Source: CAZOJJ01 sp964580105 (GTDB taxonomy: Bacteria; Bacteroidota; Rhodothermia; Rhodothermales; Rubricoccaceae). Taken from it: 62,533 bases of DNA. The DNA is taken from assembly GCA_964580105.1 (NCBI GenBank), contig CAZOJJ010000013.1, positions 1-62,533 of the forward strand, read 5' to 3'. Below the pieces are notes generated by a model. The model ran no database searches. It was not told the origin of the DNA and saw nothing but the letters and a program-made list of their open reading frames with translations. Below are positions 53,224 to 60,986 of the stretch, one piece after another. The position numbers and the translations under genes were made by a program. Each line of letters opens with the position of its first letter. The first letter of the stretch is position 1.

Positions 53224-53679
53224 ATGGACGCCCTCCGTGCCTCAGTTCGCTTCGCCGTCGTACTCGGCCTCGTGCTGAGTACGCAGAGCTTCGTGATGCT
53301 CCAGACGGCGTTCGAGCTGCGGCGCGACTACATCGCCGAGCACTTCTGCATCAACCGGGACCGGCCCGAGCTGGAGTGCGACGGGAAGTGCTACCTCCGC
53401 GCCCGTATGGAGGGCCACACCCACGACGCGCTGGCCGAGGGGGCGCACGATCACGCCGCCCACGGTTCCGAGGCGGGCGAGCCGCACACGCACCCGGCCC
53501 CGCCGACGCCGCGGGAGACGACCCTGCTGGAGGTGGCGCTCTCCGTGACGTGGTGGATCCCGTCCCGCCTGGAGGTGCGCCCGCCGCCCGCCCGCGACGG
53601 CGCCTACGGGCTGCGTGCGCCGGACCGCATCCTGCCGGGGCTGGATACCGAGGTCTTCCGCCCGCCCCGGGTGGCGTAG
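53224..53679 (+). CDS. Cys/His-rich small envelope protein linked to a TonB receptor
   Basis: A 151-aa protein with an N-terminal signal anchor (FAVVLGLVLSTQSFVMLQTA). It contains the motif EHFCINRDRPELECDGKCYL (Cys42, Cys52, Cys56), typical of a Bacteroidota protein group found beside metal-related TonB-dependent receptors, followed by a His-rich segment (HTHD, AHDHAAH, EPHTHP). The cysteines and histidines suggest binding of a soft or borderline metal such as copper, inferred. It is followed after 93 nt by the receptor and then by a BNR lipoprotein with a CPCC motif. Confidence 0.65.
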   Translation: MDALRASVRFAVVLGLVLSTQSFVMLQTAFELRRDYIAEHFCINRDRPELECDGKCYLRARMEGHTHDALAEGAHDHAAHGSEAGEPHTHPAPPTPRETTLLEVALSVTWWIPSRLEVRPPPARDGAYGLRAPDRILPGLDTEVFRPPRVA

Positions 53680-53772
53680 CGCCAGGCCGCCCGTGGGCGG
53701 CCCGCTCCCTGCCGTGCCGGCCGCCGTGGGGGCGGTCCGGCGGCTTCCCGCTACGTCCTCCCAGGAAGACCC

Positions 53773-56091
53773 ATGCTTTCCCGACTTCTCGCGGGAGTGC
53801 TCGGCCTCGTGCTTGCGCTCCTCGCGCCCGCTGCCCTCGCGCAGCCCACCTACACCGTCGAGGGCCGCGTCCTCGACGACGAGACCGGTGAGACGCTCGT
53901 CGGCGTTCACGTCCGCGCCGAGGGGACGACCCTCGGCGCCACGACCGACCGCGACGGCCGGTTCAGCCTCACGGCCGCACGGCCGTTCTCGGTCCTCACG
54001 TTCTCCTTCATCGGCTACCAGACGCAGACCCTCGCCGTCGAGGGCGGCGCGCCGCTGGTGGTACGGATGACGGCGGCCGTGAGCGACCTCCAGCCGGTCA
54101 TCGTCTCCGGCAGCCGCGTCGAGCAGGCCCGCGCCGACGCGCCCGTGGCCGTCGCCGCGCTCTCGGCGGCCGAGCTGGAGGCGGCGAAGCCGGACCTGAT
54201 GGCCGAGGCGCTCAACCGCGTGCCCGGCGTCCACATGGTCGACCTCGGCAACGAGCAGCACGCCATGAGCATCCGCCAGCCGTTCTCCCTCAAGCCGCTC
54301 TTCCTCTACCTGGAGGACGGCATCCCGATCCGCCCGGCGGGCCTCTTCAACCACAACGCGCTCGCCGAGGTCAACCTCGCGGGCGTGGAGCGGGTGGAGG
54401 TCGTGCGCGGGCCCGGCTCGGCGCTTTACGGGGCGGGCGCCGTCGGCGGCGCCGTCAACGTCCTCACGGTGCGGCCCTCGCGAGAGCCGGCGGCGGCGGC
54501 GTCCGTCCGGGGCGGCGGCTACGGCTACGGCCGCGCCGACGTGCAGGCGTCCGCGACGACCGGCCGCCTCGGTGTCGCTCTGGGCGGCTACGGCACGCGC
54601 CAGCGCGACGGCCTCCGCGAGCACTCCGACTACGACAAGCGCTCGGCCACCCTCCGCGCCGACCTCGCCCTCGCGCCCGGTACGCGCCTCACCGGCACGC
54701 TCGCCTACAACTACCTCGACACCGACACCGACGGCAGCCTCGACAGCCTCCACTTCTTCGGGCAGGGCACCTCCAGCCTCCAGACGTTCACCTACCGCCG
54801 GGTGAGCGCGCTGCGCGGCGCCCTCCGCCTCGACCGGACCTGGGACGCCCGGCAGCGGACGCAGGCCGCCGTGTTCGTGCGCGACAACGCCGTCGGGCAG
54901 CTCCCGCACTACCGGCTCCGCGCCGTCGCCGGGAGCGATACCGACTACGTGGGTGAGATCAACGAGGACGCCTTCCGGAGCGTCGGCCTCCACGCCGTCC
55001 ACGAGGTCTACCTCGGCGCGCGGGGCGCGAAGGTCGTCGCCGGTGGGACGGTGGACTACAGCCCCGGCACCTACCGGGCCGAGCACATCGCCGTGATCCG
55101 TGACGCGGCGACCGGCCGGTTTACCGGCTATACGCCCTCGGACTCGCTGCTGACGGACTACGACGTGCGCCTCCTCAATACGGCCGCCTTCGCGCAGGTC
55201 GAGGTCGAGCCCCTCGGCCGCCTGAAGCTCGTCGGCGCCCTCCGCTACGACCGGCTGGCGTACGACTTTGACAACCACCTCCCGCCCGGCTCGTTCTCCG
55301 GCGCCCCCGACGGCACGAACGCCTTCGGCCGGTTCAGTCCGCGCCTCGGCCTCGTCTACGCCTTCACCGAGGCGCGCGGGCTCTACGCGAACGCCAGCCG
55401 CGGCTTCCAGCCGCCCGAGGTGACCGAGCTCTACCGGGGCGTCCAGGTCCCGGCGCTCCGGCCCGCCACGTTCGACTCGTACGAGGTCGGCGGCTTCGGC
55501 GCCTTCGTCGGTGGGCGCGTCCACCTCGACGCGAGCCTCTACCGGATGGACGGCTTCGACGAGATCGTCGCCGTCACGACCGAGGAGGGCGACCGCGTCA
55601 ACCGGAATGCGGGCGAGACGCGGCACCTCGGCGTCGAGTATGCCGTGACGCTCCGGCCGAGCGCCGACTGGGCGCTCCGCTTCGGCGGCACGAACGCGCG
55701 GCACACGTACGTCCGCTTCACCGTGGACGAGCGGGCGGGGCGCCGGCTCGTGTACGACGGAAACACGATGGAGGCCGCGCCCGCGTTCATCGCCAACGGC
55801 GAGGTGGCCTGCACGCCCGGCTTCCTGCCCGGCGCCCGCGTCGCCGTCGAGGCCCAGCGCGTGAGCGGCTACTTCATGGACCCCGACAACACCGTCCGCT
55901 ACGACGGCTACCTGCTGCTGAACGTCCGCGCCGGGTACGAGCGCGGGCCCGTCGAGGTCTGGGCCACGCTCCACAACGCTACGGACGTGCACTACGCCAC
56001 CAGCGCGAGCGTGTCGTTCGGCCGGAAGCAGTACACGCCCGGGCTGCCGCGCCACGTCACCCTCGGTCTCGGCTACCGCCTGGTCCGATGA
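53773..56091 (+). CDS. TonB-dependent outer-membrane receptor with carboxypeptidase-like N-domain
   Basis: A 772-aa receptor. Signal peptide MLSRLLAGVLGLVLALLAPA; residues ~25-100 form a CarboxypepD_reg-like beta-sandwich (YTVEGRVLDDETGETLVGVH, FSLTAARPFSVLTFSFIGYQ) characteristic of Bacteroidota receptors; then the plug (VIVSGSRVEQARADAPVAVA, VRGPGSALYGAGAVGGAVNV), and a ~22-strand barrel ending GLPRHVTLGLGYRLVR. The ligand is unknown; neighbours suggest a metal or metallophore. No SusD partner follows, so it is not a polysaccharide-utilisation receptor. It ends in an ATGA overlap with the BNR lipoprotein. The 93-nt leader has an 8-bp hairpin (53685-53702). Confidence 0.93.
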   Translation: MLSRLLAGVLGLVLALLAPAALAQPTYTVEGRVLDDETGETLVGVHVRAEGTTLGATTDRDGRFSLTAARPFSVLTFSFIGYQTQTLAVEGGAPLVVRMTAAVSDLQPVIVSGSRVEQARADAPVAVAALSAAELEAAKPDLMAEALNRVPGVHMVDLGNEQHAMSIRQPFSLKPLFLYLEDGIPIRPAGLFNHNALAEVNLAGVERVEVVRGPGSALYGAGAVGGAVNVLTVRPSREPAAAASVRGGGYGYGRADVQASATTGRLGVALGGYGTRQRDGLREHSDYDKRSATLRADLALAPGTRLTGTLAYNYLDTDTDGSLDSLHFFGQGTSSLQTFTYRRVSALRGALRLDRTWDARQRTQAAVFVRDNAVGQLPHYRLRAVAGSDTDYVGEINEDAFRSVGLHAVHEVYLGARGAKVVAGGTVDYSPGTYRAEHIAVIRDAATGRFTGYTPSDSLLTDYDVRLLNTAAFAQVEVEPLGRLKLVGALRYDRLAYDFDNHLPPGSFSGAPDGTNAFGRFSPRLGLVYAFTEARGLYANASRGFQPPEVTELYRGVQVPALRPATFDSYEVGGFGAFVGGRVHLDASLYRMDGFDEIVAVTTEEGDRVNRNAGETRHLGVEYAVTLRPSADWALRFGGTNARHTYVRFTVDERAGRRLVYDGNTMEAAPAFIANGEVACTPGFLPGARVAVEAQRVSGYFMDPDNTVRYDGYLLLNVRAGYERGPVEVWATLHNATDVHYATSASVSFGRKQYTPGLPRHVTLGLGYRLVR

Positions 56092-57419
56092 ATTCGGTTA
56101 CCAGTTCCGTTACCAGTTCGGTTACCAGTTCTGTTATCAGTTCCGTTACCAGTTCCGTTACCCGACCGATGCTTTCCATGACGCGCTTCCTCGTCGTACT
56201 TCCCCTGCTCCTGCTCGCCGCGTGCCGCCCGTCCGGCGACGCGCCCGAGGCGGAGGGGGCCGGCCTCGATCTCCCCGCCGGGCGCTACCCGTCCGTCGCC
56301 GCCGACACGGTCTCGGGCGCCGTCTACGCGGCGTGGATCGAGACGGCCGGCGTCGGCGCCCGCGTCCGCCTCGGGCGGCTGGCGGATGGGGCGCTGGAAG
56401 GCGAACCGATCACCCTTGCCGAAGGCGCCATCGGCGTGCACAGCCAGGCCGCGCCGCTCGTCGCCGTCGGCCCCGAGGGCACGGTCTACGTCGTGTGGGT
56501 GGTCGAGCGCGAGGTCGAGGGGCGGCGCTTCGCGGCGTCCGACCTCGTCCTCGCCCGCTCGACGGACGGCGGGCGGACGTTCTCCGAGCCCCGCCCCGTC
56601 CATCCCGATCCCGGCTTTCCCACGGGCCACACGTTCCACAGCCTCGCCGTCGGGTTCGACGGTACGGTTTACGTGGCCTGGCTCGACGGCACGGCGAAGG
56701 ACCGCTACCGGCTCGACCACCCGCGCGCGCCGATGGGGCACGGCGAGGAGCCCGATCCGCACCACGCCCACGCCGAGGCCGACGAGCCCGGCACCGAGGT
56801 CGTCGTCGCTCGCTCGGCCGACGGGGGGCAGACCTTCGAGCCGCCGGTCGTCGTGGCGCACGACGCCTGCCCGTGCTGCCGTACCAGCCTCGACGTGGCG
56901 CCGGACGGGGCCGTCGGTCTCGCCTGGCGCCACCATTACGACGGCGACCTCCGCGACATGACGTTTGCGCGCTCGACCGACGGCGGCCGGACGTTCAGCG
57001 CGCCCGTCCGCATCCACGAGGACGGCTGGGCGCTCGACGGCTGCCCGCACGCCGGGCCGGCCGTCACCACGGCGGGCGACGGGACGATCCACGTCGTCTG
57101 GTTCACCGGCGCGCCGGACTCCACGGGCGTCCGCCACGCCGTCTCGGCCGACGGCGGCCGGTCGTTCGAGACGGGCTTTCTCCAGCGGGACACGCCGCTC
57201 GCGCAGGTGCGGGCCATCCGCGACGGGGCCGGCCGGCCCTGGCTGGCGTGGGAAGATCCCGAGGCGGGCGTCATTCGGATCGCTCGGGCGGACGGCGAGG
57301 CCAGGCCGCTCGAACGATCCGGCGCCGACCCGTCCCTCACGCCGACCCGCGACGGCTGGATGCTGGCTACGGCCGAGGCCGACCGCCTCCGCCTCCACCA
57401 CCTTACCAATACCGAGTGA
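56088..57419 (+). CDS. BNR-repeat lipoprotein with a CPCC motif
   Basis: A 443-aa frame from the ATGA overlap with the receptor; later ATGs at 56169 and 56178 would remove a repeat-encoded SSVT-type extension. The sequence MTRFLVVLPLLLLAAC (lipobox LAAC) is the real lipoprotein signal. The mature part has at least four BNR signatures (S-x-D-G-G-x-T/S-F: ARSTDGGRTFSEP, ARSADGGQTFEP, ARSTDGGRTFSAP, VSADGGRSFE), giving a sialidase-like propeller, a His-rich DPHHAHAEAD and HDACPCCRTS (Cys261, 263, 264). The CPCC and His cluster suggest metal contact. Sialidase activity is unlikely to be its role in this setting. Confidence 0.8.
   Translation: MNSVTSSVTSSVTSSVISSVTSSVTRPMLSMTRFLVVLPLLLLAACRPSGDAPEAEGAGLDLPAGRYPSVAADTVSGAVYAAWIETAGVGARVRLGRLADGALEGEPITLAEGAIGVHSQAAPLVAVGPEGTVYVVWVVEREVEGRRFAASDLVLARSTDGGRTFSEPRPVHPDPGFPTGHTFHSLAVGFDGTVYVAWLDGTAKDRYRLDHPRAPMGHGEEPDPHHAHAEADEPGTEVVVARSADGGQTFEPPVVVAHDACPCCRTSLDVAPDGAVGLAWRHHYDGDLRDMTFARSTDGGRTFSAPVRIHEDGWALDGCPHAGPAVTTAGDGTIHVVWFTGAPDSTGVRHAVSADGGRSFETGFLQRDTPLAQVRAIRDGAGRPWLAWEDPEAGVIRIARADGEARPLERSGADPSLTPTRDGWMLATAEADRLRLHHLTNTE
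56097..56162 (+). repeat. 12-bp tandem repeat, ~5.5 copies, at the start of the BNR lipoprotein
   Basis: Unit GTTACCAGTTCC with single-base variants, from 9 nt after ATG 56088 to just before ATG 56169. The 12-nt period keeps the frame and encodes SSVT-type repeats if translated. Confidence 0.9.
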
Positions 57420-57425
57420 CGCCGG

Positions 57426-58283
57426 CTACCCGAGGGCCACGGCGATCTGCGCGGCGATCCGGGCGTTCTGCTCCAGCAGCGCGAGATTGGCGCCGAGGCT
57501 GCGGCCCCCGGTGAGCGCGCCGAGGCGCCGGAGCAGAAACGGCGTGATCGCGCCCGAGCGGAGACCGAGCGCCTCCACTTCGGCGACGGCCTCGGCGATG
57601 ACGGGCTCGATTTCCTCGGTGGGGATGGCGTCCTCCACAGGCGGCGGCACCGTGACGAGGAGCGCCTGCGGCAGGTCGAGCGCGTCGCGGGCGCGGGCGA
57701 GGGCCGCGACCTCCTCGGGCGTGTCGCAGCGGACGTCCACCGGCAGGCCGCTCGTGGGCGAGTAGAACGCCGGCATCTCGTCCGTCCCGTAGCCGACCAC
57801 CGTGACGCCGCGCGTCTCCAGCACCTCGCGCGTGGCGGGCAGGTCGAGGATGGCCTTGGCGCCCGCGCAGACGACGACCATCGGGTAGCGCGCGAGGGCG
57901 CCGAGGTCGGCGCTCACGTCCCAGGCGGCCTGGCCCGGCGCGGCGCGGTGGACGCCGCCGATGCCGCCGGTGGCGAAGACGCGGAGCCCGGCGCGGTGCG
58001 CCAGGTGCATCGTCGCCGCAACGGTCGTGGCGCCGTCGAGGCCGCGCGCCGCGACGACGGGGAGGTCGCGGAGGCTCACCTTCGCCACGCCCTCGGCCGT
58101 GGCCAGCCGGCGGATCTGCGCCTCGGTGAGTCCGACGACCGCTTCGCCGCCGATCAGGCCGATGGTACGCGGCTCGGCGTCCTCGCGGCGCACGGCAGCC
58201 TCCAGCCGCAACGCGGCCCGCTCGTTCTGCGGGAACGGCAGCCCGTGGGCGATGACGGTGGATTCGAGGGCGACGGACGGCAT
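57426..58283 (-). CDS. psuG: Pseudouridine-5-phosphate glycosidase
   Basis: A 285-aa PsuG: ALESTVIAHGLPFPQNERAA, IGLIGGEAVVGLTEAQIRRL, FATGGIGGVHRAAPGQAAWD with the catalytic-loop glycine cluster, VVCAGAKAILDLPATREVLE and SGAITPFLLRRLGALTGGRS. It cleaves the C-C bond of pseudouridine 5-phosphate to uracil and ribose 5-phosphate. PsuK is not adjacent; the PfkB kinase at 8802 is not close enough to claim as partner. It converges on the BNR gene with a 6-nt gap and is co-directional with the small gene at 58323. Confidence 0.93.
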   Translation of the reverse strand: MPSVALESTVIAHGLPFPQNERAALRLEAAVRREDAEPRTIGLIGGEAVVGLTEAQIRRLATAEGVAKVSLRDLPVVAARGLDGATTVAATMHLAHRAGLRVFATGGIGGVHRAAPGQAAWDVSADLGALARYPMVVVCAGAKAILDLPATREVLETRGVTVVGYGTDEMPAFYSPTSGLPVDVRCDTPEEVAALARARDALDLPQALLVTVPPPVEDAIPTEEIEPVIAEAVAEVEALGLRSGAITPFLLRRLGALTGGRSLGANLALLEQNARIAAQIAVALG

Positions 58284-58322
58284 CGCGCTCCCAACCCGGC
58301 TGCGCCGAGCGGGTTTCCCGCG

Positions 58323-58766
58323 TCAGGGCACCCGCGAGGCCCGCGCCGTTGCGACCGGTGCTTCGGCGACCGGCTCGATGGCCGTCTCCAGGACCCGCTC
58401 CCGGTCCAGCACCACCACGACGCGCAGGCCGAGCGCCTTGTCGAGGGCGGTCACGTGGGCGTAGCCGGGGCGCGGGTGGGGCGCCACGCGGTAGAGCGTG
58501 TGCCGGTCTTCGAGCCAGGTGCCGCTGCCGGATTGCCCCGTCACCCTCCACACGTCCACGCCGTCGAAGGCGCCGCCGCCGCCGCCGAAGGCCGAGGGCC
58601 GCGCCGCCCATTGCTGCGCGCCCACCGCCAGCTCCACGCTCCGCTGCACGATGGCGTCGCGGCGGTTCTGGGCCGAGGCCTGGGCGAAGAGCCGGACGCC
58701 GGCCAGCGCGGCGAGCGCCGCGACGACGAGGACGAGCAGAAAGAGGACGTGGAAGCGTTGGTTCAT
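58323..58766 (-). CDS. Small single-span membrane protein of unknown function
   Basis: A 147-aa protein with an N-terminal membrane segment (FHVLFLLVLVVAALAALAGV), then a helix (NRRDAIVQRSVELAVGAQQW), a Gly run (AFGGGGGAFDGV) and two strand pairs (WRVTGQSGSGTWLEDRHTLY, LGLRVVVVLDRERVLETAIE). The single N-terminal hydrophobic helix followed by a long amphipathic helix recalls type IV-pilin-like minor subunits, but there is no prepilin peptidase motif. It lies 39 nt upstream of psuG, possibly in one transcript. Confidence 0.5.
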   Translation of the reverse strand: MNQRFHVLFLLVLVVAALAALAGVRLFAQASAQNRRDAIVQRSVELAVGAQQWAARPSAFGGGGGAFDGVDVWRVTGQSGSGTWLEDRHTLYRVAPHPRPGYAHVTALDKALGLRVVVVLDRERVLETAIEPVAEAPVATARASRVP

Positions 58767-58989
58767 GGAATCGAGGAGCGATGGACGCCGGGCCTCTTTG
58801 CGGGGGGCGTGCCCCCCGCCGCACGACGAGGCCGGGCGGTCGAATTGGCGCGAACGGTGGACGATTCGCCCGTTTGAATGGATCGCGCCGAAAAACGCCT
58901 CACCCTTCCGTGTGGCGCGAGTCCCGCCGTGCTCGCGTATACTGGGGGTGCCCTTCCCTCTTTCTCACCCGATCTCACGAGGTAAACCG

Positions 58990-59658
58990 ATGAACCGAAC
59001 GCTGCTGTCGCTGCTCGCCGTGGCCGTGCTCGTCCCCGCCGTTGCCGGGTGCGGGCCCAGCCGGGAGGAGCAACGCCGGGAGGCCGCCGAGGAGGCGGCC
59101 CGGGATATGGAGCGCCGCGCCGAGGAGGGCGACCTCGCCGGGGCCATGGAGGCCTTCGGCAACGCGATGGAGCGGATGGCCGGCGGCGAGGGCCGCGCCG
59201 AGCCCGTCGACTTCCGGCGCCTGCGCGATGTGCTGCCCGAGGAGGCCGCCGGCCTCGAACGCACCAGCCAGTCCGGCGAGCGCGGCGGCGCCCTGGGCAT
59301 GGCCGTCTCCCAGGCCGAGGCCGTCTACGAAGGCGACGACGGCGCCCGCGTCGAGGTCAAGATCGTTGACCTCGGCAACGTCCCGCAGATCGCCATGATG
59401 GGCTACGGCTGGGCGCTGGCGGAGGTGGACCGCGAGTCGAACGACGAATACGAGCGGACGATGGAGTTCCAGGGCCACCGGGGCTACGAGAAGTACAACC
59501 ACGCGAACCAGAGCGGCGAGCTGAACGTGCTCGTCGCCGGGCGCTTCATGGTCGAGGCCAGCGGGCGGAACGTCGAGATGGACCGGATCAAGGCCGTCGT
59601 GGAGGCCGTCGGGCTGGGCAACCTCGAAGCCATGAAGGACGAGGGCCGCGAGGGCTGA
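58990..59658 (+). CDS. Lipoprotein of unknown function
   Basis: A 222-aa lipoprotein: MNRTLLSLLAVAVLVPAVAG followed by lipobox Cys21. A charged helix (REEQRREAAEEAARDMERRA) precedes a compact domain with strands and helices (VYEGDDGARVEVKIVDLGNV, GYGWALAEVDRESNDEYERT, GELNVLVAGRFMVEASGRNV). The pattern suggests a two-layer sandwich; no family is recognised. The ATG lies after a pyrimidine-rich leader (58955-58985). Followed by a 12-bp hairpin. Confidence 0.6.
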   Translation: MNRTLLSLLAVAVLVPAVAGCGPSREEQRREAAEEAARDMERRAEEGDLAGAMEAFGNAMERMAGGEGRAEPVDFRRLRDVLPEEAAGLERTSQSGERGGALGMAVSQAEAVYEGDDGARVEVKIVDLGNVPQIAMMGYGWALAEVDRESNDEYERTMEFQGHRGYEKYNHANQSGELNVLVAGRFMVEASGRNVEMDRIKAVVEAVGLGNLEAMKDEGREG

Positions 59659-59695
59659 CGCTCGTCGTAGCTTCGGCGCCCGCCACCCGGGCGCC

Positions 59696-59723
59696 GCGAG
59701 GGCACGGTCCGCCGTGCCCTCGC
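59696..59723. terminator. Terminator-like hairpin after the lipoprotein gene
   Basis: A perfect 12-bp stem (GCGAGGGCACGG / complement) with a tetraloop TCCG, 37 nt after the stop at 59658. It is not followed by a U-tract, so efficiency is uncertain. Confidence 0.5.
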
Positions 59724-59792
59724 TCGTTGGGGGGCCGAACCGCCCCAGCACTCGGCCGTTTAGGAGGTTTGCCCTCCGAGAGATCCGCCTCC

Positions 59793-60890
59793 ATGCCCGT
59801 CCCCAACTCCCTCGACGCCGTCCGCCAGGCGCTCCTCGATGCCGAGCGCGTGCTCGTCACGTCGCACATCCGCCCCGACGGCGACGCGCTGGGCTCGGAG
59901 ATTGCCGTGGCCCGGTTCCTCCGCAAGCTCGGCAAGGAGGTCACCGTGCTCAACGCCGACCCCGAGCCGCGCACGCTCGCCTGGCTCGCCGCCGAGCAGC
60001 CCGACGACCTCCTCGTCGTCTACGAGGCGGGCGACCTCGCGCAGGCCGAGGCCGCCGCCCGCGCCGACGCCTTCCTCGTCGTGGACACCGGCGCGGGCCA
60101 CCGCCTCGGCCCCGTCGAGGCCCGGTTCAAGAGCACGACGGGGAAGAGGCTGCTCATCGACCACCACCCGGACCCCGAGCCCCTCTTCGACCTCGTCTGC
60201 GTGCGGACGGACTGCGCCTCCACGGCCGAGATCGTCTACGACCTCATCGCCGGCTACGACCCGGGCCTCATCGATACGGCCATCGCGACTGCGCTCTACG
60301 TCGGCATCGTGACCGACACCGGCTCCTTCCGCTACAGCGCCACCACCGCCCGCACGCACCGCGTCGTGGCCGACCTCCTGGAGCGCGGCGGCATCGCGCC
60401 CGAGCCCATCCACATCGCCGTCTACGACGGCCGCACGCGCGAGGGCCTTCGCCTCCTTGCCCGTGCGCTCGACACCATCGCCGTCCACTACGACGGCCGC
60501 CTCGCCTCGCTCTACGTCACGCAGGAGATGCTCCGCGAGGCCGGCGCGTTCTTCGACGAAACCGAGGGGCTCATCAACTACGGCCTCTCGCTCGACGGCG
60601 TCGAGGCGGCCGTGATCGCGCTCGAAACGCCGAGCGGCGTCAAGCTCTCCTTCCGCTCCAAGGGCGACTGCCCCATCAACGCCTGGGCGGCCCGCTTCGG
60701 CGGCGGCGGCCACCCCAACGCCTCCGGCGCCTACGTCACCGGCAAGCCGCTCCACCGCGTGCTCAAGGAGGTCATCGACAGCGCGCCGCGCCACGTCGCC
60801 GCCGGGCCGGCCGGGGAGGACGACGACGACGACGAACTCACGGCCGACGCCCTCGCCCTCCTCGCCTCGTTCAAGGGCAAGCTGGACTGA
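59793..60890 (+). CDS. DHH/DHHA1 phosphoesterase (NrnA-like nanoRNase/pAp phosphatase)
   Basis: A 365-aa protein: VLVTSHIRPDGDALGSEIAV (DHH motif I region), FLVVDTGAGHRLG (usually VDxxxxxRxG), LLIDHHPDPEP (the DHH core), VGIVTDTGSFRYSATTARTH, and a C-terminal DHHA1 domain with FGGGGHPNASGAYV. NrnA-type enzymes degrade 2-5-nt RNAs and dephosphorylate pAp. The C-terminus adds an acidic patch (GEDDDDDELTADAL). ATG 59793 agrees with relatives; an in-frame start at 59727 lies in the leader. A GGAGG/CCTCC-type small hairpin lies at ~59762-59778. Confidence 0.88.
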   Translation: MPVPNSLDAVRQALLDAERVLVTSHIRPDGDALGSEIAVARFLRKLGKEVTVLNADPEPRTLAWLAAEQPDDLLVVYEAGDLAQAEAAARADAFLVVDTGAGHRLGPVEARFKSTTGKRLLIDHHPDPEPLFDLVCVRTDCASTAEIVYDLIAGYDPGLIDTAIATALYVGIVTDTGSFRYSATTARTHRVVADLLERGGIAPEPIHIAVYDGRTREGLRLLARALDTIAVHYDGRLASLYVTQEMLREAGAFFDETEGLINYGLSLDGVEAAVIALETPSGVKLSFRSKGDCPINAWAARFGGGGHPNASGAYVTGKPLHRVLKEVIDSAPRHVAAGPAGEDDDDDELTADALALLASFKGKLD

Positions 60891-60986
60891 TTGTCTGGTG
60901 CGCAACGCGTGTTGCGTAACGTGTGCTGCGTAAAGGCGGTGGCGCGACGGCATACGCGATTCGAAGTACGCCCTACGTCTCCTCCC

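Noticed and set aside
53680..53772. Cobalamin riboswitch before the TonB receptor
   Set aside because: The leader is only ~93 nt, has an 8-bp GC hairpin, and lacks the B12-box GCCACTG core.
56088..57419. True sialidase
   Set aside because: BNR signatures alone define a propeller. The CPCC and His clusters and the TonB-receptor context do not fit a sialic-acid enzyme, and the catalytic Arg triad and nucleophile Tyr could not be placed.
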